A DNA stretch of 56,475 nt, taken from the NCBI GenBank assembly GCA_938002605.1, contig CALLAF010000010.1, positions 1 through 56,475 of the forward strand. The letters run 5' to 3'. Under the pieces are notes generated by a model. It saw only the letters and a program-made list of their open reading frames with translations. It was not told the DNA's origin and made no database searches. Position numbers and translations under genes: made by a program. Of the stretch, positions 45,055 through 55,549 are shown piece by piece. Every line of letters starts with the position of its first letter. Position 1 is the first letter of the stretch. The DNA is from an uncultured Paracoccaceae bacterium. Its GTDB lineage: Bacteria > Pseudomonadota > Alphaproteobacteria > Rhodobacterales > Rhodobacteraceae.

Positions 45055-45762
45055 ATGGATAGCAACCATATGCCAAATCTGGACAAAAATGCATTACAGG
45101 CGCTCGATATCCCGGCGCTTGTGTCGGCGGATGATCCGGGGCACGCGCCACGTATTCTACTGCTTTATGGGTCGTTGCGCGAAACCAGCTATTCGCGTCT
45201 TTGCGCAGAGGAAGGCGCGCGGGTTCTGCGCGCACTTGGGTGTGAAACGCGGTTTTTCGATCCGTCGGGTTTGCCCTTGCCCGACGACGCAGAGGCCACC
45301 CATCCCAAGGTCGTGGAGCTGCGCGAACTTGTCATGTGGTCCGAGGGCATGGTGTGGTCCAGCCCTGAGCGGCATGGTGCGATGACGGGGATCATGAAGA
45401 CGATTATTGATTGGATTCCGCTGTCGCCAATCGGCGGTATTCGCCCGACTCAAGGTAAGACTTTGGCATTGATGCAGGTGTCAGGCGGATCACAGTCTTT
45501 CAATACGGTGAACCAAATGCGTATTTTGGGCCGCTGGATGCGCTTGATCACGACCCCCAATCAATCTTCGGTGCCGATGGCGTGGAAGCAGTTCGAAGAC
45601 GGGCGGATGTTGCCGTCATCGCTCTACAACCGGATCGTCGATGTGATGGAGGAACTCGCGCGCTTTACCTTGATGACGCGTGGGCGTTCTGCGATGTTAA
45701 CTGACCGGTATTCTGAACGGGTTGAGACCCAAGAAGACGTGCATAAACGCGTCAGCAGTTAG
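45055..45762 (+). CDS. arsH: organoarsenical NADPH:FMN oxidoreductase ArsH
   Basis: 235 residues of the ArsH branch of NADPH-dependent FMN reductases. [20 protein letters not shown] binds FMN phosphate, followed by [20 protein letters not shown] and [20 protein letters not shown]. ArsH oxidises trivalent methylated arsenicals and confers resistance. AAAGGG precedes the ATG. It is alone: no arsB, arsC or arsR is nearby. Confidence 0.95.
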   Translation: MDSNHMPNLDKNALQALDIPALVSADDPGHAPRILLLYGSLRETSYSRLCAEEGARVLRALGCETRFFDPSGLPLPDDAEATHPKVVELRELVMWSEGMVWSSPERHGAMTGIMKTIIDWIPLSPIGGIRPTQGKTLALMQVSGGSQSFNTVNQMRILGRWMRLITTPNQSSVPMAWKQFEDGRMLPSSLYNRIVDVMEELARFTLMTRGRSAMLTDRYSERVETQEDVHKRVSS

Positions 45763-45836
45763 ATCAGCGGCACAATTGGGACACCGCCGCAAGCTGCAAG
45801 TGTAAAGAGGGCGGCGAAAATGACAAATTTTTGCAT
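45759..45836 (-). CDS. 25-residue lipoprotein
   Basis: A tiny gene between arsH and the KAS III gene. It encodes [16 protein letters not shown] followed by GGVPIVPLI. The LAAC lipobox makes Cys16 the acylated residue, leaving a mature peptide of only ten residues. GGAGCACCT precedes the ATG. Its stop overlaps the arsH stop on the other strand. It resembles very small lipoproteins of the entericidin size class but has no recognisable homology to them. The function is unknown. Confidence 0.65.
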   Translation of the reverse strand: MQKFVIFAALFTLAACGGVPIVPLI

Positions 45837-45854
45837 AGGTGCTCCGATCAGGGT

Positions 45855-46973
45855 TTAGCAGCGTTCAACGATCACTGAACCAACGGAATAGCCCGCGCCA
45901 AACGAACAAATCAAGCCTTTGTCGCCGGGGGCGAGATCGCCTGAGTATTTGTTGAACGCAATAATCGATCCCGCCGACGAGGTGTTTGCATAGTCTTGCA
46001 AGACGTTGGGCTGTTCGTCAGGTTCTGGACGGCGGCCCAAAACTCTTTTCCCGATGTAATCATTCATCGATTTATTTGCCTGATGCAGCCAAAGACGGCG
46101 CAAATCGCCAGCCTCGACGCCGGTATCGATCAGGTGATCGGCAATGTGTTGGCTGACCAATGGCAACACTTCTTTAAACACCTTGCGGCCGTTTTGCATG
46201 AATTGCATATCGCGGCGGTCGTCCATGGCGTCATGTGTGCGGCGCAAGAACCCGTTGTTATTGCGGATATTATTGCTGAATTGCGTGGCGCAGCGGGTCG
46301 ACAGGACTTTGAAATGCGGGCCGGTCAACCCTTCGTCGCGTTCAAGATAGGTCGCGGTGGCCACGTCGCCAAAGATGAAATGGCAATCGCGGTCGCGCCA
46401 TTCGAGATGGGCGCTACAAATCTCGGGGTTCACAACAATCGCGGACCGGATGGACCCGGCTCGGATCATATCGGTGGCTGTTTGGATGCCAAATGTCGCG
46501 CTTGAACAGGCGACATTCATATCGAAGGCAAAGCCACCAGCACCCAAAAGCTGTTGAATTTCGACGCCCACCGCGGGGTATGCGCGTTCCATATTTGACG
46601 CGGCACAGATTACCAGATCAACATCGGCGGCGCTACGGCCCGCGGCTTCGATTGCTTTTTGAGCAGCATCAACGCCAATCTCGGCCATATATCCGGGGGC
46701 ATCATCTGCGCGTTGGGCAAGGCGCGGGAACATGCGTGTCGGATCAAGCGCACCTGCTTTATCAAGCACATAGCGGTTTTCAATCCCGGAGGCCGCGACG
46801 ATAAACTCAGATGAAGAATGGGGTTTTGCCTCTAAAGTGCCCGCGTCAATCGCGGCCGCGTTTTCAGCGTTCCAAAGATCTGCATAGGCGTTGAACGCCG
46901 CAACCAATTCGTCGTTAGTGATGATTTCGGAGGGCGTAAACAGCCCGGTCCCGGTGATGGCGACGTTATGCAT
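45855..46973 (-). CDS. 3-oxoacyl-ACP synthase III family protein (FabH-like)
   Basis: 372 residues, thiolase fold. The start MHNVAITGTGLFTPSEIITN is chosen at ATG 46973 (GAGGG upstream). The catalytic triad is the Cys in MNVACSSATF (about 156), the His in RLWLHQANKSMNDYI and the Asn in YANTSSAGSIIAF. The C-terminus LICSFGAGYSVGSVIVERC is standard. It is longer than classic FabH (about 320) and has an insert near residues 25-60, so it may be a paralogue acting on a special acyl substrate rather than the main initiation enzyme. It follows carB after 141 bases. Confidence 0.92.
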   Translation of the reverse strand: MHNVAITGTGLFTPSEIITNDELVAAFNAYADLWNAENAAAIDAGTLEAKPHSSSEFIVAASGIENRYVLDKAGALDPTRMFPRLAQRADDAPGYMAEIGVDAAQKAIEAAGRSAADVDLVICAASNMERAYPAVGVEIQQLLGAGGFAFDMNVACSSATFGIQTATDMIRAGSIRSAIVVNPEICSAHLEWRDRDCHFIFGDVATATYLERDEGLTGPHFKVLSTRCATQFSNNIRNNNGFLRRTHDAMDDRRDMQFMQNGRKVFKEVLPLVSQHIADHLIDTGVEAGDLRRLWLHQANKSMNDYIGKRVLGRRPEPDEQPNVLQDYANTSSAGSIIAFNKYSGDLAPGDKGLICSFGAGYSVGSVIVERC

Positions 46974-47114
46974 GACAACCCTCGTTTTGCGTTGGGCCAC
47001 CATATTGCGCGACACTTACAGATGTCCACAGTCGCAGGCTTATGACCTTGCGACAGACGGCCGTTGTTCGGATCCCCCGGCGCTGCCGGGAAGAACCTGA
47101 TCAAGATGAAAGGC

Positions 47115-50100
47115 TTAAGCCCCTTGAAGACTACGCACTTTCACTTCGCTTTCGGCGCGCGCTTGCATCGCAAGTGCTGCTGCGTGGGATGCGGCGGCTG
47201 TCGTGAAGTAGGGGATTTTATCATAAAGCGCGACGGCGCGAATTTCGCGGCTGTCTTCAACCGCTTGCGCGCCTTCGGTCGTGTTCATGACCAAAGCGAT
47301 GTGCCCGTCTTTGAGCCGATCAACGATTGTTAGCCCACCTTCGTAGACTTTGTTCACGTTCTCGCAGGGGACATTATTTTCCGACAACCATGCTGCTGTG
47401 CCGCGAGTCGCCGCGATGGACAGGCCCAGGTCCACGAGGATTTGGGCGGCCTCGACCATCTGTGCGGTCTTATCCATGTCTTTGATCGACAGGAATACAG
47501 TGCCAGAGGTCGGCAATTCGGTGCCCGCGCCCATTTGCGCCTTGAGGAACGCGCGCGGGAATGACCGCGCCCACCCCATGACTTCGCCGGTTGAGCGCAT
47601 TTCTGGCCCAAGGATCGTATCAACGCCGGGGAAGCGGGCAAAGGGAAGCACAGCCTCTTTGACGCTAAACCAAGGTGTGTTTGGATCGGCCAATGTGAAG
47701 GCATCACCCAGCGGCAGCACGTCCATCGGGTCTTCGGCCTTGGGGTAGGGGGCGCGCAGTGGGAAGTTTGAGAGCGGTTCGCCCGCCATCAACCGCGCTG
47801 CGATGGACGCGATGGCTGAATCGGTGGCCTTTGCCACAAATGGTACTGTGCGTGAGGCGCGTGGGTTCACTTCGATCAGATAGACGGTTTCGTCTTTGAC
47901 CGCGAATTGGATGTTCATCAACCCGACGACGTTCAACGCAAGCGCGAGCGCCTCGGTCTGTTTGCGAATCTCAGTAATCATCGCGTCCGATAGCGAATAT
48001 GGCGGCAGCGAACAGGCGCTATCGCCAGAGTGTACGCCCGCCTCTTCGATGTGCTGCATGATACCAGCGACATGGGTGTTTTTGCCGTCTGACAGGCAAT
48101 CCACGTCGACCTCAACTGCGCCAGAAAGGTAGCTATCAAGCAGCACGGGGCTGTCGCCAGATACGACCACCGCGTCAGAGATATAGCGTTCCAACTGTGC
48201 TTGATCGCGCACGATTTCCATCGCACGGCCCCCCAAAACATAGGATGGGCGGATCACCAGCGGGAAACCGATCTCTTTTGCGATTTCAAATGCTTCGGCG
48301 TCTGTCGAAGCGATCCCGTTACGTGGCTGCTTTAACCCCAAGCGGTTCACAAGGTCTTGGAAACGCTCGCGGTCTTCGGCCAGGTCAATCGCATCCGGCG
48401 TAGTGCCAAGGATCGGAATGCCGGCTTCCTCAAGCGCATTTGCCAGCTTGAGCGGCGTCTGCCCGCCGAACTGAACGATGACCCCGTGTAGCGTGCCGTT
48501 TTCCTGTTCGACACGCATGATTTCCATGACGTGTTCGAATGTCAGTGGCTCAAAATACAAACGATCCGAGGTGTCGTAATCGGTCGACACTGTTTCGGGG
48601 TTGCAGTTGATCATGATGGTTTCATAGCCCTGATCAGTGAGCGAGAAACAAGCGTGGCAGCAGCAATAGTCGAATTCGATCCCCTGACCGATCCGGTTTG
48701 GGCCGCCACCAAGAATGACAACTTTTTTGCGGTCAGATGGCCGTGCTTCGCATTCCACTTCGCCCATCACTGGGTTTTCATAGGTTGAATACATGTAAGG
48801 CGTTTGCGCTTCGAATTCGGCGGCGCAAGTATCGATACGCTTGAAGACGGCGTTCACGCCGAGGTTTTGGCGTGCGCGACGTACTTGATCTTCGTCGCGC
48901 CCGGTCAATTTTGCCAGACGTGCATCGGTGAAGCCCATCATTTTCACGCGGCGCAGACCGTCTTCAGAAACAGGCAAGCCGTTTGCGATGATCTCTGCCT
49001 CGGCTGCGATGATTTCACGGATACGGGCAAGGAACCATGGATCAAATTTGGTGACGGCGTGAATGTCATCATCTGACATGCCGTGACGCATGGCTTGTGC
49101 GATCACGCGGATACGGTCCGGCGTTTGCTTGGCCAGTGCTTTGGTGATTGCCGCCGCATCCGGCGCACCGGGGATTTCGATATCATCAAATCCGGTCAGG
49201 CCCGTTTCCATTGATGCCAGCGCCTTTTGCATGGATTCGTGGAAAGTCCGGCCAATTGCCATGGCTTCGCCCACAGATTTCATCGCAGTGGTCAGATGCG
49301 GTTCAGAACCTGCGAATTTTTCAAATGCAAAGCGCGGAATTTTGGTGACGACATAGTCGATTGTTGGTTCGAACGACGCTGGCGTGACGCCGGTGATATC
49401 GTTGTCGAGTTCATCAAGCGTATAGCCAATCGCCAATTTGGCCGCGATTTTCGCGATCGGGAAACCCGTGGCCTTAGATGCCAGCGCGGAAGAGCGTGAC
49501 ACGCGCGGGTTCATTTCAATCACGACCATGCGGCCATCGGCAGGGTTCACCGCCCATTGCACGTTTGATCCGCCGGTTTCGACCCCGATTTCGCGCAGCA
49601 CGTTGATCGAATGGGTCCGCATGACCTGATACTCTTTGTCGGTCAGTGTCAGCGCTGGGGCGACGGTGATACTGTCGCCGGTGTGCACACCCATCGGGTC
49701 GACGTTCTCAATCGCGCAGACGATGATGGCGTTGTCGGCCTTGTCGCGCACGACCTCCATTTCGAATTCTTTCCAACCAAGCAGGGATTCATCGACAAGG
49801 ATTTGACCCACTGGCGATGCTTCCATGCCGGTCCGGCAGTAATGTTCGTATTCTTCGCGATTATAGGCCACACCACCACCCGTGCCGCCCAGCGTAAAGG
49901 CAGGCCGGATAATCGCGGGCAGGCCGACATATTCGATGGCGTCGATGGCCAGTTGCAGACCCGCTTTGATATCGAATTTATCGTCGTCGCCTTTGGGGGC
50001 AGTAATGATCGTCGCTTTGGGGTTTTCAATGCCCAAACGGTCCATCGCTTCGCGGAAGAGCTTGCGATCTTCGGCCATCTCGATGGCTTCGCGTTTTGCG

Positions 50101-50450
50101 CCGATCATTTCGACGCCATATTTTTCCAGCACGCCCATATCCGCCAGCGCAAGCGAGGTGTTCAGCCCGGTTTGACCACCCATTGTTGGCAACAACGCAT
50201 CTGGGCGTTCTTTTTCAATAATCTTGGCAACAACTTCAGGTGTGATCGGTTCGATATATGTCGCGTCGGCCAATCCCGGATCGGTCATGATCGTCGCTGG
50301 GTTTGAGTTGACCAAGATCACCCGGTAACCTTCTTCGCGCAGCGCTTTACAGGCTTGGGCGCCGGAATAGTCGAATTCGCAGGCTTGTCCGATAATAATG
50401 GGCCCTGCACCGATGATCATGATAGACTTGATGTCAGTACGCTTTGGCAT
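47115..50450 (-). CDS. carB: carbamoyl-phosphate synthase, large subunit
   Basis: 1111 residues with the two homologous ATP-grasp halves of CarB. The first half begins [20 protein letters not shown] and has [17 protein letters not shown]. The second has [20 protein letters not shown] and [16 protein letters not shown]. The C-terminal MGS-like allosteric domain contains [18 protein letters not shown]. It makes carbamoyl phosphate for arginine and pyrimidines. Slightly longer than the E. coli protein (1073). carA is not in the window. Confidence 0.98.
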   Translation of the reverse strand: MPKRTDIKSIMIIGAGPIIIGQACEFDYSGAQACKALREEGYRVILVNSNPATIMTDPGLADATYIEPITPEVVAKIIEKERPDALLPTMGGQTGLNTSLALADMGVLEKYGVEMIGAKREAIEMAEDRKLFREAMDRLGIENPKATIITAPKGDDDKFDIKAGLQLAIDAIEYVGLPAIIRPAFTLGGTGGGVAYNREEYEHYCRTGMEASPVGQILVDESLLGWKEFEMEVVRDKADNAIIVCAIENVDPMGVHTGDSITVAPALTLTDKEYQVMRTHSINVLREIGVETGGSNVQWAVNPADGRMVVIEMNPRVSRSSALASKATGFPIAKIAAKLAIGYTLDELDNDITGVTPASFEPTIDYVVTKIPRFAFEKFAGSEPHLTTAMKSVGEAMAIGRTFHESMQKALASMETGLTGFDDIEIPGAPDAAAITKALAKQTPDRIRVIAQAMRHGMSDDDIHAVTKFDPWFLARIREIIAAEAEIIANGLPVSEDGLRRVKMMGFTDARLAKLTGRDEDQVRRARQNLGVNAVFKRIDTCAAEFEAQTPYMYSTYENPVMGEVECEARPSDRKKVVILGGGPNRIGQGIEFDYCCCHACFSLTDQGYETIMINCNPETVSTDYDTSDRLYFEPLTFEHVMEIMRVEQENGTLHGVIVQFGGQTPLKLANALEEAGIPILGTTPDAIDLAEDRERFQDLVNRLGLKQPRNGIASTDAEAFEIAKEIGFPLVIRPSYVLGGRAMEIVRDQAQLERYISDAVVVSGDSPVLLDSYLSGAVEVDVDCLSDGKNTHVAGIMQHIEEAGVHSGDSACSLPPYSLSDAMITEIRKQTEALALALNVVGLMNIQFAVKDETVYLIEVNPRASRTVPFVAKATDSAIASIAARLMAGEPLSNFPLRAPYPKAEDPMDVLPLGDAFTLADPNTPWFSVKEAVLPFARFPGVDTILGPEMRSTGEVMGWARSFPRAFLKAQMGAGTELPTSGTVFLSIKDMDKTAQMVEAAQILVDLGLSIAATRGTAAWLSENNVPCENVNKVYEGGLTIVDRLKDGHIALVMNTTEGAQAVEDSREIRAVALYDKIPYFTTAAASHAAALAMQARAESEVKVRSLQGA

Positions 50451-50729
50451 GGCGGGCCCCTTCGGAAGGTAAATTTTCGTGGGTTATAGACAACCGCGCC
50501 AAAGGCGCAAGGCCCTTCGTACACAGGGATTAGGTTGTTGTCTGTGATCTGTAATTTGTCAGGTCGCCGGGTGCTTTGGTGGCAAACAAGGCTGACATAA
50601 GTGGTCGTTAGGCCGTACATCCGCATTTGCGCGCCGAAATACCGTTCAATTTGGCAACGATCCTTGACATCAGGCGTGCAACCTTGTGTATCGGCGCAAC
50701 AACCTTTGAACCCATAGGAACATGACATT
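50451..50729. other. divergent carB/aspS intergenic region
   Basis: No gene or RNA is recognised. Reading frames crossing it on the reverse strand lack domain character. It must contain the carB and aspS promoters. No strong consensus hexamers or dyads stand out. Confidence 0.4.
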
Positions 50730-52583
50730 ATGCACGCATACCGCACCCACACCTGTGCCGATCTGACCGCCGCCAATGTTGGCGATACCGTCCGCCTGTC
50801 TGGCTGGGTCAATCGTGTGCGCGATCATGGCGGCATTTTGTTCATCGATTTGCGCGATCACTACGGCATTACGCAGGTGCTATGTGACCCTGATTCAGCG
50901 GCATTCTCTGATGTGGAAAAGGTGCGGTCTGAATGGTGTATCCGTATCGACGGTGAAGTCAAAGCACGCGATCCAGAACTGGTGAACGCCAAACTGCCAA
51001 CCGGCGAAGTAGAAGTGTTCATTCGCGCGATTGAGGTGCTTGGTGCGTCAAACGAATTGCCGCTGATGGTCTTTGGTGACCAAGAATACCCCGAAGAAAC
51101 ACGCCTGAAATACCGTTATTTGGACCTGCGCCGCGAGGCGATGCAGGACAACATGAAACTGCGTTCTGATGTTGTGGCTTCCATGCGCCGCCGGATGTGG
51201 GATGGCGGCTTCCGTGAATACCAGACGCCGATTATTACTGCGTCCAGCCCCGAAGGTGCCCGCGATTTCCTTGTGCCGTCGCGTTTGCACCCCGGCAAAT
51301 TCTACGCGCTGCCGCAGGCTCCGCAGCAATTTAAACAGCTGATCATGGTGTCGGGCTACGACAAGTATTTCCAGATCGCGCCGTGTTTCCGCGACGAAGA
51401 CCCGCGCGCTGACCGTTCGCCGACAGATTTCTACCAGCTCGATTTGGAAATGTCGTTCGTTGAACAGCAAGACGTGTTCGACACGATCCAACCAGTGATC
51501 ACAGGTATTTTCGAAGAGTTCGGCAAGGGCCGCAAAGTCGACCAGACGTGGGAGCAAATTTCGTACCGCGACGCGGCCCTTTGGTACGGATCTGACAAGC
51601 CCGATCTGCGGAACCCAATTAAGATGCAGGTTGTGTCTGAACATTTTGCTGGTTCTGGGTTTGCGATTTTCGCAAAACTACTTGAACAAGAAGGCACCGA
51701 AGTGCGCGCGATCCCCGCGCCAAAAGGCGGGTCGCGCAAGTTCTGTGACCGCATGAATGTGTTTGCACAAAAAGAAGGGCTGCCCGGCATGGGCTATATC
51801 TTCTGGCGCGAAAAAACAGCGGATGCCGTGGCCCAAGAACTGGGTATCACCGTCAAAGAAGCCCAAGCCAAGCTGAAATCAGGCGAAGTTGAAGGTGGCA
51901 TGGAAGCCGCTGGCCCGCTTGCCAAAAACATCGGCCCGGAGCGTACCGAGGCGATCCGCCAGCAACTGGGCCTTGGGCTTGGCGATGCGGCGTTTTTCTT
52001 GGGCGGGAAACCAAAAGCGTTTGAAGGTGTCGCCGGCAAAGCTCGTAACGTCATTGGCGAAGAACTTGGCCTGACAGATATGAACCGTTTTGCCTTTGCT
52101 TGGATCGTGGATTTCCCGATTTACGAGCAAGACGAAGAAACCGGCAAGATCGACTTTGAACATAACCCGTTCTCAATGCCGCAAGGTGGTATGGAAGCCC
52201 TGCAAGGCGATCCGCTAAAGGTGTTGGGTTATCAATATGACCTGGCATGTAACGGCTATGAATTGGTGTCGGGTGCGATCCGGAACCACCGCCCTGAAAT
52301 CATGTTCAAAGCCTTTGAAATTGCGGGCTACGGCGAAGAGGAAGTGAACAAGCGCTTTGGCGGCATGGTTAACGCGTTCCAATATGGTGCCCCGCCCCAC
52401 GGTGGCTGTGCGGCTGGGATTGACCGGATTGTGATGTTGCTGGCTGATGCGTCAAACATCCGCGAAGTGATCATGTTCCCAATGAACCAGCGCGCTGAAG
52501 ATCTGATGATGGATGCGCCTTCTGAGCCACTAAACGAACAGCTGCGTGAATTGCACCTACGCACGATCCCGGCTGAAAGCTAA
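50730..52583 (+). CDS. aspS: aspartyl-tRNA synthetase
   Basis: 617 residues, class IIb synthetase. The OB-fold anticodon domain starts [20 protein letters not shown] then [20 protein letters not shown]. Motif 2 is [20 protein letters not shown]. The GAD insertion domain lies between. Motif 3 is [20 protein letters not shown]. It charges tRNA-Asp, and possibly tRNA-Asn if asparaginyl synthesis is indirect in this organism. Confidence 0.98.
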   Translation: MHAYRTHTCADLTAANVGDTVRLSGWVNRVRDHGGILFIDLRDHYGITQVLCDPDSAAFSDVEKVRSEWCIRIDGEVKARDPELVNAKLPTGEVEVFIRAIEVLGASNELPLMVFGDQEYPEETRLKYRYLDLRREAMQDNMKLRSDVVASMRRRMWDGGFREYQTPIITASSPEGARDFLVPSRLHPGKFYALPQAPQQFKQLIMVSGYDKYFQIAPCFRDEDPRADRSPTDFYQLDLEMSFVEQQDVFDTIQPVITGIFEEFGKGRKVDQTWEQISYRDAALWYGSDKPDLRNPIKMQVVSEHFAGSGFAIFAKLLEQEGTEVRAIPAPKGGSRKFCDRMNVFAQKEGLPGMGYIFWREKTADAVAQELGITVKEAQAKLKSGEVEGGMEAAGPLAKNIGPERTEAIRQQLGLGLGDAAFFLGGKPKAFEGVAGKARNVIGEELGLTDMNRFAFAWIVDFPIYEQDEETGKIDFEHNPFSMPQGGMEALQGDPLKVLGYQYDLACNGYELVSGAIRNHRPEIMFKAFEIAGYGEEEVNKRFGGMVNAFQYGAPPHGGCAAGIDRIVMLLADASNIREVIMFPMNQRAEDLMMDAPSEPLNEQLRELHLRTIPAES

Positions 52584-52590
52584 GTACTTT

Positions 52591-52622
52591 CGCTGGTGGG
52601 TGGCTAAAGCGGCCCACCAGCG
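52591..52622. terminator. hairpin between convergent aspS and response regulator
   Basis: CGCTGGTGGG (52591-52600) pairs perfectly with CCCACCAGCG (52613-52622). The right arm lies in the last codons of the response-regulator gene. The stem is strong, but T-runs are absent on either side, so termination is likely but not certain. Confidence 0.5.
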
Positions 52623-53311
52623 GCAATGCGTTTCTCAACCATATCGGACAGTGCCGTGACACCACCAGTGGTGTCATCCCCGGTTGAATGCAACGCGGCG
52701 AGCGATTTCGCTGCCTTGCCAAGCGCGTCATCTTGAGCGCTGCGCGCGATCCCATCCAAAAGCTGCGTGACGTAGCTGATTTTAGCACGGCTTTGCGGGC
52801 GGTTAAGAATTTCTGAAACATGGTGCAGGTCATCCTGGTATGCGACTAAATCGGGGTTGATGGTTTCGTTACTAACCATACGCGGGCCGGGCGGTTGGCG
52901 GTGCGCTGGCAGGTGACGTAGAATCGCATCTTGAAAGGCTGCCAGATTGGCAATTGGTTTGGCGATAAACCCATCGGCGCCTGCTTTTATCACGTCGTGT
53001 TCTGCGTTTGGATCACCGCTGATACCTAGGATCACCTCAATCCGGGGGGATGCTGCGGCAAGCATCGCGATCAGGTCAAGCCCCGACCCGTCAGGTAGCC
53101 CCACATCAATCATGATGACGCAAGGCCGATAAACACCGAGATGTCTGCGCGCGTGTTCAATGCTATCTGCGCGTCGCAACCGGGCGCCAGAACGCTGGCA
53201 AAGTAGGCGCAACGCCTCGCAGGCAAAAAGACTATCCTCGACGACAAGTGCGGTGATTCCGAGTAGGGGGCGGTCAGATGTGGGCGTTTGCTTGAGCATA
53301 AAGTCATCCAT
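52604..53311 (-). CDS. response regulator (single receiver domain with C-terminal helical part)
   Basis: 235 residues from ATG 53311 (GGAGAG upstream). The receiver domain spans about 18-137: ALVVEDSLFACEALRLLCQR, the phosphoacceptor Asp in CVIMIDVGLPDGSGLDLIAM, and the Lys of AGADGFIAKPIANLAAF. The last 90 residues are helical and carry no DNA-binding or enzymatic signature that I recognise. The partner histidine kinase is not nearby. Confidence 0.88.
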   Translation of the reverse strand: MDDFMLKQTPTSDRPLLGITALVVEDSLFACEALRLLCQRSGARLRRADSIEHARRHLGVYRPCVIMIDVGLPDGSGLDLIAMLAAASPRIEVILGISGDPNAEHDVIKAGADGFIAKPIANLAAFQDAILRHLPAHRQPPGPRMVSNETINPDLVAYQDDLHHVSEILNRPQSRAKISYVTQLLDGIARSAQDDALGKAAKSLAALHSTGDDTTGGVTALSDMVEKRIAAGGPL

Positions 53312-53441
53312 CGCGATTCTCTCCTTGGCAGCGGGCGCGACCATTGAACGCAGGACAAGGTGAACAGGGAGTTAATTTGCGAAAGGACATTGCGCTCGCA
53401 AACCTGTTTCGCGATATTGCGCGAAATGAGGAGAATATGAA

Positions 53442-53846
53442 ATGATCGGTCGCTTGAACCATGTCGCCATCGCTGTCCCGGACCTAGAAGCCGCAAGCGC
53501 ACAATACCGGACCATGTTGGGGGCGGATGTTGGCGCGCCTCAAGACGAGCCCGACCACGGGGTGACAGTTGTGTTCGTCACGCTTCCGAATACAAAGATT
53601 GAATTTTTATATCCGCTTGGTGATGCCTCTCCGATCCAGGGGTTCTTAGATAAAAACCCGGCGGGTGGCATTCATCACATGTGTTATGAAGTCGATGATA
53701 TCATTGTTGCACGCGATCATTTAGTCGCTGAGGGCGCGCGTGTATTGGGAACTGGTGAGCCGAAGATCGGCGCGCATGGCAAACCTGTCTTGTTCTTGCA
53801 TCCGAAAGATTTTCAAGGCTGCCTGATCGAGCTTGAACAGGTCTAA
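53442..53846 (+). CDS. mce: methylmalonyl-CoA epimerase
   Basis: 134 residues of the glyoxalase/VOC fold: MIGRLNHVAIAVPDLEAASA with a metal His, PAGGIHHMCYEVDDIIVARD with a second His, KPVLFLHPKDFQGCLIELEQ with the metal Glu near the end. It interconverts (2R)- and (2S)-methylmalonyl-CoA in propionate catabolism. GAGGAG precedes the ATG. The DUF1467 gene follows. Confidence 0.95.
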   Translation: MIGRLNHVAIAVPDLEAASAQYRTMLGADVGAPQDEPDHGVTVVFVTLPNTKIEFLYPLGDASPIQGFLDKNPAGGIHHMCYEVDDIIVARDHLVAEGARVLGTGEPKIGAHGKPVLFLHPKDFQGCLIELEQV

Positions 53847-53906
53847 GGTGCTTGCCTAAACGGCAGTAATACCTATGTAGCCATGTAGTCTTTGAAAGGA
53901 TCTCCC

Positions 53907-54215
53907 ATGGGCCCCACGTCAGCCATCGTTCTTTTTGCCGTCGTTTGGGCAATGGTATTTTTCATTGTGTTGCCGCTGCGGATGCAAACCCAAGGCGAAG
54001 CGGGAGAGGTCACACCGGGCACCCCTTCGTCAGCACCCGCGGACCCGCAGATCAAGCGCAAGGCTTTCATCACGACGCTTTGGGCGGTGCCAATCTGGGC
54101 GGCAATCGCGGGGACAATCTTGTCTGGTGCGATCACGGTCCGCGACTTTGACTGGTTCAACCGGATGGCGACGCCTGATCTTCCCGGTGACACAACGCAT
54201 GATACAGATGAGTAA
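53907..54215 (+). CDS. DUF1467 family membrane protein
   Basis: 102 residues from ATG 53907 (AAAGGATCTCCC upstream). Two transmembrane helices are seen: SAIVLFAVVWAMVFFIVLPL and FITTLWAVPIWAAIAGTILS. The motif RMQTQGEAGEVTPGTPSSAP between them is characteristic of DUF1467. It lies just after mce, an arrangement common in alphaproteobacteria. The function is unknown. Its last 59 bases overlap the convergent EI24 gene. Confidence 0.88.
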   Translation: MGPTSAIVLFAVVWAMVFFIVLPLRMQTQGEAGEVTPGTPSSAPADPQIKRKAFITTLWAVPIWAAIAGTILSGAITVRDFDWFNRMATPDLPGDTTHDTDE

Positions 54216-54870
54216 ACGTCGCTGCGCCTAAAATCGGGATAATCAAGTTCAGCAACGGAATGGTAAGCGGCAGTGCCATTAAGCAGCCAGCCGCCCATAT
54301 CGTGCCTTGGTGCCGTTTGGCCATTGCTTTGGCGCGCGCACGCCCTTCGCGGCGCATCGCAGCAAGCTGAAAATATTCGCGGCCCAACAAATATCCGTTC
54401 ATGCCATAAAATATGAACACGGCCGCAAAGGGCAAGAAGGCGTAAAGCACAAAGGCGCAGATGTTTGCGGCAACCAAGATTCCAAAGAAATTAACGGTGT
54501 CGCGCAGGCCTTCAAAGAAACCTACAGCAGGCGTTGGGGGGAGCTCGGGGAAGTGTTCGGCCTCGACCGCATCGGCAACCTCATCCAAGAAAAGCGAGGT
54601 AATCACCGAAGCGACGGGCACCATCAAAAAGACAGACAGGATGATCATCAAGATCAATGAACCCCATCCCAGCAAATCACCGAACCAGCTGATCTCGGCG
54701 CCGCCGGGTAATGTGATCGGCTCTGACGCTAGCCAATCAATGATCCCCAACAGACCAGCATAGCAGCCAATGAGCAGCGCAATCGTAATCCCGATCCCAC
54801 GCCAAAGAACGGATTGAAATCGCGGGTCGTTCATTTGGGATATCGCTTTGAAAAACGATGTTAAAATCAT
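54157..54870 (-). CDS. EI24 domain (CysZ-like) membrane protein
   Basis: 237 residues with about five membrane helices. It starts MILTSFFKAISQMNDPRFQS and has GFFEGLRDTVNFFGILVAAN and FIFYGMNGYLLGREYFQLAA, the EI24/CysZ pattern. CysZ relatives transport sulfate, but EI24 proteins in alphaproteobacteria are uncharacterised. The C-terminal tail HREDQASPSG runs into the convergent DUF1467 gene. It overlaps the upstream nitroreductase gene by ATGA. Confidence 0.9.
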   Translation of the reverse strand: MILTSFFKAISQMNDPRFQSVLWRGIGITIALLIGCYAGLLGIIDWLASEPITLPGGAEISWFGDLLGWGSLILMIILSVFLMVPVASVITSLFLDEVADAVEAEHFPELPPTPAVGFFEGLRDTVNFFGILVAANICAFVLYAFLPFAAVFIFYGMNGYLLGREYFQLAAMRREGRARAKAMAKRHQGTIWAAGCLMALPLTIPLLNLIIPILGAATFTHLYHALCHREDQASPSG

Positions 54871-55445
54871 GTCTCAAGCCATGTTGTGATTGTAGCGAGA
54901 TCAGGGCGTGGCCGTTCAGGCGGGGTGTTTGTTTCGGTGCCAAAATGCACGAAGCCCGCGATCGTTTCATGGGGTTCAAGCCCCAGCCCGTCGCGGATAA
55001 ATGCGCGGTCATGGCTGGCCCAACCTGACAGCCAATTGGCCCCCCAGCCAGCGGCAAGCCCTGCGTTCACAAGGGCCAGACAGACAGCGCCTGCGGAATA
55101 GATTTGTTCGATTTCGGGCACTTTTTCAGATACGACAGGTGACGCAACGACCGCCACCGCGAGATTTGAATTGGCAAACTGCGTTTGGTTCTTGGCGGTC
55201 TTTTCCGCATCAACACCAAGCGCGCGCCCGCGTGTTTCGACAAGCCCGGCCAATCGGGTCAATGCAGGTTTCGTAAGCACGACAAACCGCCAAGGCTCTA
55301 GCTTGCCATGATCGGGCGTGCGTGCCGCGGCCGTCAGCAATGTCATGAGGGTCGCACGATCCGGGACCGGTGTTGTCAGCGTCTTGGCCGGGCGTGACCG
55401 ACGGGTCAAAAGAAAATCAAGGGCCGCTTGGTTCGGTGTGGGCAT
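54867..55445 (-). CDS. nitroreductase family protein
   Basis: 192 residues of the FMN-dependent nitroreductase fold. The N-terminal LDFLLTRRSRPAKTL binds FMN phosphate. TPDHGKLEPWRFVVLTKPAL, GAVCLALVNAGLAAGWGANW and IAGFVHFGTETNTPPERPRP are typical of the YdjA-like small group. It uses NAD(P)H to reduce nitro compounds or quinones. It forms a two-gene operon with EI24. Confidence 0.92.
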   Translation of the reverse strand: MPTPNQAALDFLLTRRSRPAKTLTTPVPDRATLMTLLTAAARTPDHGKLEPWRFVVLTKPALTRLAGLVETRGRALGVDAEKTAKNQTQFANSNLAVAVVASPVVSEKVPEIEQIYSAGAVCLALVNAGLAAGWGANWLSGWASHDRAFIRDGLGLEPHETIAGFVHFGTETNTPPERPRPDLATITTWLET

Positions 55446-55549
55446 GGGTTATCCTGCATTTGCTTGATCTACAGATATGTATGGGCAGCCGCGCTGGCAA
55501 CCGGCATTGCGCGCTGCGTGGGCTTTGCTAGGGTGCCAGCACAGCAGCT

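Noticed and set aside
44880..45086. 68-codon reverse ORF in front of arsH
   Set aside because: It overlaps the arsH start antisense, is rich in Trp/Arg/Cys without pattern, and has no ribosome site.
47076..47100. Short GC hairpin after carB (CCCGGCAGCGCCGGG region)
   Set aside because: The stem is short and has no T-run, so I did not call it a terminator.
50417..50812. 131-codon reverse ORF over the carB-aspS gap
   Set aside because: It is antisense to the aspS start and the carB leader, with no domain or conserved composition.
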